Shown piece after piece: positions 6,232-11,149 of a DNA stretch of 11,149 nt. Where the stretch lies: assembly GCA_038246975.1 (NCBI GenBank), contig JBBRVJ010000121.1, forward strand, positions 1 through 11,149, written 5' to 3'. How positions within the stretch are numbered: the first letter of the stretch is position 1; the number at the start of each line of letters is the position of its first letter. Below the pieces are notes generated by a model. That model did no database searches, had not been told where the DNA came from, and saw nothing but the letters and a program-made list of their open reading frames with translations. The DNA is from JAIYDJ01 sp038246975. Its GTDB lineage: Bacteria > Pseudomonadota > Alphaproteobacteria > Rhodobacterales > Rhodobacteraceae. A program made the position numbers and the translations under genes.

Positions 6232-6257
6232 TTGGCATCCTGTCCGGCCCGTGCCAA
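6232..6257 (+). promoter_or_regulatory. Palindromic element upstream of hisA
   Basis: TTGGCA (6232-6237) and TGCCAA (6252-6257) form a perfect 6-bp dyad with 14 bases between, in the 155-base divergent region between the DUF2147 gene and hisA and 30 bases before the hisA start. It could be an operator half-site pair or a leader hairpin; chance is also possible. Confidence 0.25.
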
Positions 6258-6287
6258 AGACCGCGCGACCAGACCGGGAGCAGCACG

Positions 6288-7007
6288 ATGATCCTTTACC
6301 CCGCCATCGACCTGAAAGACGGCGCCTGCGTGCGACTGCTGCGCGGCGATATGGCGGCGACGACGGTGTTTGGCGAAGATCCTGCCGCGCAGGCGGCGGC
6401 ATTCGTGGCGGCAGGGTGCGGGTGGCTGCATCTGGTCGATCTGAACGGCGCATTTGCGGGCAAGCCGGTAAACGGTGCTTCGGTTGAGGCGATCTTGGCG
6501 GCGGTCGAAGTGCCCTGCCAGTTGGGCGGCGGCATCCGGGACATGGCGACCATCGAGATGTGGCTGGACAAGGGGCTGTCGCGGGTGATCCTCGGCACGG
6601 TCGCGGTCGAAAATCCCGATCTGGTGCGGCAGGCGGCGCGCTCTTTTCCGGGGCAGGTAGCGGTTGGCATCGACGCGCGGTCCGGCATGGTGGCGACCAA
6701 GGGCTGGGCGACCGAGACGGGCGTGCAGGCCGTGGACCTTGCCCACCGGTTCGAAGATGCCGGGGTCGCCGCGATCATCTACACCGACATCGATCGCGAT
6801 GGCGCGATGCAGGGTCCGAATTTGGACGGGACGGCGCATCTTGCGCGTGCGGTGTCGATCCCTGTCATCGCGTCGGGCGGGGTGTCATCGCTCGCGGACC
6901 TTTTGGCGCTGCGCGATACGGGCGTGATTGCCGGGGCGATCTCGGGTCGGGCGCTGTATGACGGGGCGATTGATCTGAGCGCGGCGTTAAGGGCTTTGAC
7001 CGTCTGA
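6288..7007 (+). CDS. hisA: Phosphoribosylformimino-5-aminoimidazole carboxamide ribotide isomerase HisA
   Basis: 239 residues, a (beta/alpha)8 barrel that isomerises ProFAR to PRFAR, the substrate of the HisH-HisF synthase. The two half-barrel signatures are clear. First half: YPAIDLKDG (4-12, catalytic Asp8) and QLGGGIRD (78-85). Second half: GIDAR (127-131, catalytic Asp129), TDIDRDG (166-172), IASGGVSS (194-201) and GAISGRALYDG (216-226). I chose ATG 6288 because GGGAG ends 7 bases upstream and MILYPAIDL is the standard N-terminus; longer frames upstream run antisense into the DUF2147 gene. The 155-base gap ahead suggests its own promoter, separate from hisBH. Confidence 0.97.
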   Translation: MILYPAIDLKDGACVRLLRGDMAATTVFGEDPAAQAAAFVAAGCGWLHLVDLNGAFAGKPVNGASVEAILAAVEVPCQLGGGIRDMATIEMWLDKGLSRVILGTVAVENPDLVRQAARSFPGQVAVGIDARSGMVATKGWATETGVQAVDLAHRFEDAGVAAIIYTDIDRDGAMQGPNLDGTAHLARAVSIPVIASGGVSSLADLLALRDTGVIAGAISGRALYDGAIDLSAALRALTV

Positions 7008-7010
7008 CTG

Positions 7011-7062
7011 CATTTTCTGTCTCTAAATATCCTCGGGGGGTTTGGGGGGGCGAGCCCCCCCT
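7011..7062 (-). repeat. Intergenic hairpin repeat, copy B (inverted relative to copy A)
   Basis: On the minus strand, GAGGATATTT (7034-7025), two bases, AGACAGAAAATG (7022-7011): 22 of 24 bases equal to copy A, the mismatches being the two spacer bases. The adjacent hairpin is GGGGGGG (7044-7050), CGAG loop, CCCCCCC (7055-7061). It starts 3 bases after the hisA stop. On the plus strand the hairpin is followed by TTT, so it may act as a weak terminator or processing site between hisA and hisF. Confidence 0.75.
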
Positions 7063-7097
7063 TTCGCCGCCCCCAACGAAAGGTTAGGTATCAGGAC

Positions 7098-7859
7098 ATG
7101 CTGAAAACCCGCCTCATCCCCTGTCTGGACGTTGCCGATGGCCGGGTGGTCAAGGGCGTCAACTTCACTCAGTTGCGCGATGCGGGCGATCCGGTCGAGG
7201 CTGCGCGGGCCTATGATGCGGCAGGGGCGGATGAGTTGTGTTTTCTGGACATTCACGCCACGCACGAAAATCGCAGCACGATGTTCGACCTGGTGACGCG
7301 CACCGCAGAGGCGTGTTTCATGCCGCTGACGGTGGGCGGCGGCGTGCGAAGTCATCTCGACGTACGGGCGTTGTTGCTGGCGGGGGCGGACAAGGTGTCG
7401 TTCAACTCGGCGGCGGTGGCGGACCCGGATGTGGTGGCCGAGGCGGCAGACCGGTTTGGATCACAGTGCATTGTGGTTGCGATTGACGCCAAGACGGTCG
7501 CGCCGGGGCGGTGGGAGATTTTTACCCATGGCGGCCGCAAGGCCACCGGTATTGATGCGGTCGCGTTTGCGCGGCTGGTCGTGGCCAGGGGGGCGGGTGA
7601 GATCTTGCTGACCTCGATGGACCGCGACGGCACGCGGGCGGGGTTCAACCTGCCCCTGACGCGCGCGATTTCTGACGCGGTGGCGGTGCCGGTGATTGCC
7701 AGCGGCGGGGTAGGCACTCTGGATCATCTGGTCGAAGGCGTCGTGCAGGGCGGGGCGTCGGCGGTTCTGGCGGCGTCGATCTTTCACTTCGGGGAATTCA
7801 CGATAGGGCAGGCCAAAGCGCATATGGCGGCGGCCGGTATTCCGATGAGACTGACATGA
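7098..7859 (+). CDS. hisF: Imidazole glycerol phosphate synthase, cyclase subunit HisF
   Basis: 253 residues, the standard length. With HisH it converts PRFAR and ammonia to imidazole glycerol phosphate and AICAR. The barrel halves show RLIPCLDVADGRVVKG (5-20, catalytic Asp11), FLDI (49-52), LTVGGGVRS (77-85), KVSFNSAAV (99-107), VAIDAK (127-132, catalytic Asp130), the HisF-specific TSMDRDGT (172-179), VIASGGVG (199-206) and AASIFHFGE (225-233). ATG 7098 gives the conserved MLKTRLIPCLDV start. The ribosome binding site is weak: AGGT lies 8 bases upstream and AGGA only 1 base upstream. The stop overlaps hisE as ATGA. Confidence 0.97.
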   Translation: MLKTRLIPCLDVADGRVVKGVNFTQLRDAGDPVEAARAYDAAGADELCFLDIHATHENRSTMFDLVTRTAEACFMPLTVGGGVRSHLDVRALLLAGADKVSFNSAAVADPDVVAEAADRFGSQCIVVAIDAKTVAPGRWEIFTHGGRKATGIDAVAFARLVVARGAGEILLTSMDRDGTRAGFNLPLTRAISDAVAVPVIASGGVGTLDHLVEGVVQGGASAVLAASIFHFGEFTIGQAKAHMAAAGIPMRLT

Positions 7860-8167
7860 CGGCGTTGGAGCGGCTGGCCGAGACGATCGCGGCGCGCAAG
7901 GGGGCTGACCCCGACAGTTCATGGACGGCGAAGCTGCTGGCGCGCGGGCCTGACAAATGCGCCGAGAAGTTTGGCGAAGAGGCGGTCGAGGCGATCATCG
8001 CGGCGGTCAGGGGCGACCGCGTCGCGCTGAGTTCCGAGGCGGCGGATGTGATCTATCACCTGCTGGTGATGCTGGCGGCGCGGGATGTCACACTCGGCGA
8101 TGTGATGGCCGAGTTGGCGCGGCGCGAAGGGATATCGGGGATCGACGAAAAGGCTGCGCGGGGGTGA
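7856..8167 (+). CDS. hisE: Phosphoribosyl-ATP pyrophosphatase HisE
   Basis: 103 residues, all-alpha MazG-type fold, monofunctional (not fused to HisI as in E. coli). It hydrolyses phosphoribosyl-ATP to phosphoribosyl-AMP and pyrophosphate, the second pathway step. Magnesium-binding acidic motifs are intact: KFGEEAVE (38-45) and EAADVIYHLLVM (61-72), preceded by SWTAKLLARG (22-31). The ATG overlaps the hisF stop by 4 bases, so the two are probably translationally coupled. It ends 5 bases from the convergent dipeptidase stop, with no terminator hairpin between them. Confidence 0.95.
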   Translation: MTALERLAETIAARKGADPDSSWTAKLLARGPDKCAEKFGEEAVEAIIAAVRGDRVALSSEAADVIYHLLVMLAARDVTLGDVMAELARREGISGIDEKAARG

Positions 8168-8172
8168 CTGCG

Positions 8173-9240
8173 TCAGGCTTTCCACGTCCGGTCCAGAACG
8201 GCGAACCAGTTCTGATAGCACAGCTTTTTCATGAGCGCGCCATCATAGCCGTGGGCGACCAGCACCGCTTGCAAACCGGGCAGGCCGGTCACATCGCCAA
8301 TCGGGTCGGGCAGGGTCGCGCCGTCGAAGTCTGACCCGAACCCCACATGGTCCTCGCCCAGATGGGCGATCAGGTGATCCAGATGCCGCAGGATCGGGTC
8401 CCAAGTCATGTCGCCCGATTTGCGCCCGTCGGGGCGCAGGAACCCTGCGGCGAAGTTCAGGCCGACCATGCCGCCGCTGTCACGGATCACCGAAAGTTGG
8501 CGGTCGGTCAGGTTGCGGCTTGACGCGCTGACGGCGTGAGCGTTGCAATGGGTCGCCACTATCGGCGCGTCCGACAGGCGGGCGATGTCGTTGAAGCCCT
8601 TTTCGTTCAGATGCGACACGTCGAGCATGATCCCCAACCTATTGCAGGCGCGCACCAGTTCCTGTCCCGCCGGGGTCAGCCCGTCGCCGGTATCGGGCGA
8701 TGACGGAAAGGCAAAGGGCACGCCATGGCCGAACACGGTCGGGCGGCTCCACACCGGCCCGAGGGACCGCAGGCCCATCGCGTGATAGGTATAGAGCGCG
8801 TCGAGATCGGGCCCGATGGCTTCGGCCCCTTCCATATGCAGGATGGCCGAGATGATGCCCCGGTCCAGACAGTCGCGCAACTCGGCGACACGGGTGCACA
8901 CCTTGAACGCGCCTGCCGCACTCCGTTCCATCCAGGCCAGATGCCCGGCCATCGACAGGGCGACGGATTGCGCTTCGGCCAGGTCGATCATGTCCGGCAG
9001 GGGCAGGTGATAGGGCGGGTTTTCCATCATCGCCTGATAGTCCGGCGCGTCGTGTGCCTGCGGCGAGGGGATGTAGATCGCAAAGAACCCGCCTGCGAAA
9101 CGGCCCTGCTTCATGCGCGGCAGGTCGAGGTGGCCGTGACCGGTGCCGGTCAGCCAGATCGCTTCGCGCGTGCCCGGGTCGCGGTGCAGGCGCAGCAGGA
9201 AATCGTTGTGGCCGTCAAAGATTGGCAGCGGTTCGGTCAT
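8173..9240 (-). CDS. M19 (membrane/renal dipeptidase family) zinc dipeptidase
   Basis: 355 residues, amidohydrolase-type barrel. M19 enzymes cleave dipeptides, often including ones with a C-terminal D-residue, using a binuclear zinc centre. The ligand positions are all visible: DGHND (9-13, His11 and Asp13), HMEGAEAIG (135-143, bridging Glu137), LDVSHLN (206-212, His210), ATHCNAHAVS (229-238, His231) and GFGSDFDG (300-307, Asp304). There is no signal peptide or lipobox, unlike animal membrane dipeptidase, so it should work in the cytoplasm. ATG 9240 overlaps the upstream ATPase stop by 4 bases. Being last in a peptide ABC transporter operon suggests it hydrolyses the imported peptide. His235 where relatives often have Arg (HSNAR) is a variation worth noting. 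Substrate is not predictable from sequence. Confidence 0.92.
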   Translation of the reverse strand: MTEPLPIFDGHNDFLLRLHRDPGTREAIWLTGTGHGHLDLPRMKQGRFAGGFFAIYIPSPQAHDAPDYQAMMENPPYHLPLPDMIDLAEAQSVALSMAGHLAWMERSAAGAFKVCTRVAELRDCLDRGIISAILHMEGAEAIGPDLDALYTYHAMGLRSLGPVWSRPTVFGHGVPFAFPSSPDTGDGLTPAGQELVRACNRLGIMLDVSHLNEKGFNDIARLSDAPIVATHCNAHAVSASSRNLTDRQLSVIRDSGGMVGLNFAAGFLRPDGRKSGDMTWDPILRHLDHLIAHLGEDHVGFGSDFDGATLPDPIGDVTGLPGLQAVLVAHGYDGALMKKLCYQNWFAVLDRTWKA

Positions 9241-10013
9241 GGGGCGGTTTCCTGCGCGGGGTGGGGGACATACCCGTCGGACGCCGTCAGCAGGGCGCGG
9301 GTGTAATCTTGGGTCGCTGCCCGGTTGCGCAGGCTTTCGACGGTCAGTTCTTCGACGGCGGCCCCGTGCTGCATGACCAAAAGGCGCTCGCACATGTGCG
9401 AGACGACCGACAGATCATGGCTGACCAGCACATAGGTCAGGCCCCGTTCGGATCGAAGCCGGTCCAGCAGGTTCAGCACTTCGGCCTGAATGGACGCATC
9501 CAGCGCCGAGGTCGGTTCGTCCAGCAGCAGCACCTGCGGCTCCAGAATCAAGGCCCGCGCTATGGCGACGCGCTGGCGCTGCCCGCCGGACAACTGATGC
9601 GGATAACGAAAGCGGAAGCCCGCGCCCAGACCCACATCCGACAGCGCCTGTTCGACACGGGTTTCGGCATCGGCAAAGCGGTGGATCGCCAGCGGTTCTG
9701 ACAACACCCGGTCCACCGTGTGGCGGGGATGCAGCGAGGCGTAGGGGTCCTGAAACACCATCTGGACCCGGCGATAGAAGTCCGCATCGCGCGGCTGGCT
9801 GATCGGAGCCCCATCAAGGTGGATCGTTCCACCCGTCACCGGGGCCAGACCGCAGATTGCGCGCAGGATGGTGGATTTACCCGACCCGCTTTCGCCGACG
9901 ATGCCATAGCTTTCGCCTTTGACCACGGACATCGACACGCCGCGCACCGCGCGGACCCGGTTTCCCGCGCTGCCAAAGGTCACGTCCAGATTTTCAAGGT
10001 CGATCAGGCCCAT
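9237..10013 (-). CDS. Peptide ABC transporter ATP-binding protein (DppF/OppF type)
   Basis: 258 residues, a complete ABC ATPase: Walker A GESGSGKS (40-47), Q-loop FQDPYASLHPR (87-97), signature LSGGQRQRVAIARAL (141-155), Walker B VLLLDEPTSALD (161-172), H-loop VSHD (197-200). The QDPYASLxPR Q-loop and C-terminal layout are those of dipeptide/oligopeptide/nickel transporters. It would pair with the ATPase encoded just upstream on the cytoplasmic face of the permease. The start ATG at 10013 shares one base with the upstream TAA (TAATG) and gives MGLIDLENLDV; a longer frame upstream lies inside the other ATPase gene. The C-terminus is a little short compared with DppF, lacking an extended HPYT-type tail (QDYTRALL instead). 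Confidence 0.92.
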   Translation of the reverse strand: MGLIDLENLDVTFGSAGNRVRAVRGVSMSVVKGESYGIVGESGSGKSTILRAICGLAPVTGGTIHLDGAPISQPRDADFYRRVQMVFQDPYASLHPRHTVDRVLSEPLAIHRFADAETRVEQALSDVGLGAGFRFRYPHQLSGGQRQRVAIARALILEPQVLLLDEPTSALDASIQAEVLNLLDRLRSERGLTYVLVSHDLSVVSHMCERLLVMQHGAAVEELTVESLRNRAATQDYTRALLTASDGYVPHPAQETAP

Positions 10014-10840
10014 TAACGCGCCCAAGCCGCATCGCGTTGCAGGGTCGGCAGGGGGCGCTGTCCGCCCGAAACCTGCGGCAGACATTTGAACAGGCCCTGG
10101 GTATAGGGGTGTTGGGCGTTCGCCAGATCGGACGCCGCCAGCTCCTCGACCACGCGGCCCGCATACATCACCAGTACGCGGTCGCAGAAACTGCTGACCA
10201 GCCGCAGGTCGTGGCTGATGAAGATCAGGCCCATGCCGCGGTCGGTCACCAGCCGGTCCAGGATGCGCAGCACCTCGATCTGCACCGTCACGTCCAGCGC
10301 CGAGGTCGGCTCGTCCGCGATCAGCAGGTCCGGCTCGGTGATCAGCATCATCGCGATCATCGCGCGCTGGCCCATGCCGCCCGACATCTCGTGCGGGTAG
10401 GCGCGGAACACACGGTCGGGGTCGCGGATCTGCACGGCCTCCAGCATCGCCATGGCGCGGTCACGGGCTTCGGTGCGGCCTGCGGTGCGGGTTGCGGCCT
10501 CCATCAACTGTTTGCCGATGGTCATCACCGGGTTCAGCGAAAACTTGGGGTCCTGCATCACCATCGACATGCGGATCCCGCGCAATTCGCGCCATTTGGC
10601 CGGGGTGGCGGTGCGCAGGTCGATGCCGTCGAAATTCAGCGTTCTGGCTGTGGCTTTGCCGGGCGGTGGCGTCAGTCCCAGCAGGGCGCGGCCGGTCTGC
10701 GACTTGCCCGACCCGCTTTCGCCCACGATGCCCAGCCGTTCGCGGCCCAGAGTGAAACTGACGCCGCGCACCACCTCTGACGGGCCTTGCCGGGTGGGGA
10801 AGATGACGCGCAGGTCTTCGACAGTCAGCAGGGCGGTCAT
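10013..10840 (-). CDS. Peptide ABC transporter ATP-binding protein (DppD/OppD type)
   Basis: 275 residues. Walker A GESGSGKS (40-47), Q-loop MQDPKFSLNPVMTIG (95-109), signature MSGGMGQRAMIAMML (152-166), Walker B LLIADEPTSALDV (172-184), H-loop ISHD (208-211), and the oligopeptide-family C-terminal AQHPYTQGL (242-250). OppD/DppD members usually carry a C-terminal Cys-rich cluster that binds iron-sulphur; here only Cys253 appears after HPYTQGLFK, so the cluster is probably absent. In the signature, Gly157 stands where relatives usually have Arg (SGGMRQR). The start ATG at 10840 overlaps the permease stop by 4 bases; MTALLTVEDLRV is the normal N-terminus. It would form a heterodimer with the next ATPase. 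Confidence 0.92.
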   Translation of the reverse strand: MTALLTVEDLRVIFPTRQGPSEVVRGVSFTLGRERLGIVGESGSGKSQTGRALLGLTPPPGKATARTLNFDGIDLRTATPAKWRELRGIRMSMVMQDPKFSLNPVMTIGKQLMEAATRTAGRTEARDRAMAMLEAVQIRDPDRVFRAYPHEMSGGMGQRAMIAMMLITEPDLLIADEPTSALDVTVQIEVLRILDRLVTDRGMGLIFISHDLRLVSSFCDRVLVMYAGRVVEELAASDLANAQHPYTQGLFKCLPQVSGGQRPLPTLQRDAAWAR

Positions 10841-11149
10841 TTGCGGGCCTTGGGGTCCAGAACGTCGCGCAATCCGTCGCCCAGCAGGTTGAACCCCAGC
10901 GATACGACGAAGATGGCGATGCCCGGCATGGTCGCGACCCACCAATAGTCGATCAGGAACCGCCGCCCCCCGGCGATCATCGCCCCCCATTCAGGCTGCG
11001 GCGGCCGCGCGCCAAGCCCGAGGAAGCCCAACCCGGCCGCCGTCAGGATGATGCCCGCCATGTCCAGCGTAACCCGTACCACGACCGACGACAGGCACAG
11101 CGGCGTCACATGGCCCCACAATATGCGCAGGTTGGACGCCCCTTGCAGG
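10837..11149 (-). CDS. Peptide ABC transporter permease (DppC/OppC type), C-terminal fragment
   Basis: The last 103 residues are in the window; the gene continues past its right edge. The fragment starts in the cytoplasmic EAA-type loop that docks onto the ATPases (GASNLRILWGHVTP). It then has hydrophobic segments around AGIILTAAGLGFLGLG and VATMPGIAIFVVSLGFNL, and the family's standard ending GDGLRDVLDPKAR. Between them PPQPEWGAMI is the periplasmic loop typical of DppC-like permeases. The stop overlaps the ATPase start as ATGA. A DppB-type permease and a periplasmic binding protein are expected further right. Confidence 0.92.
   Translation of the reverse strand, partial: LQGASNLRILWGHVTPLCLSSVVVRVTLDMAGIILTAAGLGFLGLGARPPQPEWGAMIAGGRRFLIDYWWVATMPGIAIFVVSLGFNLLGDGLRDVLDPKARK

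Noticed and set aside
6105..6287. N-terminal extension of hisA
   Set aside because: The extra residues match nothing in HisA, overlap the DUF2147 gene, and ATG 6288 has a good ribosome binding site and the conserved MILYPAIDL start.
5716..6291. 191-residue plus-strand frame between hisH and hisA
   Set aside because: It is antisense to the DUF2147 gene, whose signal peptide and motifs make the minus strand the coding one.
10037..10780. 247-residue plus-strand frame over the first ATPase, and a similar one at 8725-9306 over the dipeptidase
   Set aside because: Both are antisense shadows of genes with complete catalytic motifs; composition is His/Gln/Arg-rich as expected from reversed high-GC coding sequence.
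1..11149. CRISPR array, prophage or defence system
   Set aside because: No regularly spaced direct repeats, integrase, capsid, nuclease or toxin-antitoxin genes were seen on either strand.

Overview
The window looks like chromosome of an alphaproteobacterium, most likely of the Rhodobacteraceae (Roseobacter/Paracoccus side). The reasons are high GC with G/C-ending codons, a histidine cluster ordered hisB-hisH-hisA-hisF-hisE, a periplasmic DUF2147 gene embedded in it, RTX and PKD exoproteins, and tRNA genes that encode their own CCA. The family assignment is inferred from gene content, not from a marker-gene comparison.

Layout. Positions 1-1420 hold the C-terminal part of a large secreted RTX calcium-binding protein, interrupted by an in-frame TGA at 92-94. 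Tail to tail with it, about 2190-1510 on the minus strand is a truncated, frame-broken remnant of a PKD-domain protein. This decayed accessory stretch ends at a minus-strand tRNA-Tyr (2419-2502) with a good promoter. Then come rlmB (23S rRNA 2'-O-methyltransferase), a 200-nt intergenic region with a strong terminator, a small CoA-binding-fold protein, and tRNA-Gly(GCC) with its own promoter and terminator.

Positions 4319-8167 carry five of the histidine biosynthesis genes. hisB and hisH overlap, as do hisF and hisE. HisH and HisF are the two subunits of imidazole glycerol phosphate synthase; HisB, HisA and HisE act at other steps of the pathway. No histidine leader peptide or attenuator is visible ahead of hisB. 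Between hisH and hisA lies a minus-strand DUF2147 gene with a nonsense codon (TGA where the family normally has Trp). The DUF2147-hisA segment is bracketed by two inverted copies of an intergenic repeat (hairpin plus a GAGGATATTT / AGACAGAAAATG core).

Positions 8173-11149, all minus strand and convergent with hisE, are the end of a dipeptide/oligopeptide ABC transporter operon: permease C-terminus, two ATPases, and a cytosolic M19 metallodipeptidase. Each junction overlaps by 1 or 4 nt, suggesting translational coupling of peptide uptake and peptide hydrolysis.

I see no CRISPR array, intact insertion sequence, prophage gene or recognised defence system. The most unusual features are three disrupted reading frames (all in predicted exported proteins), the inverted repeat pair in the his cluster, and a tRNA-Tyr lacking the near-universal U8.
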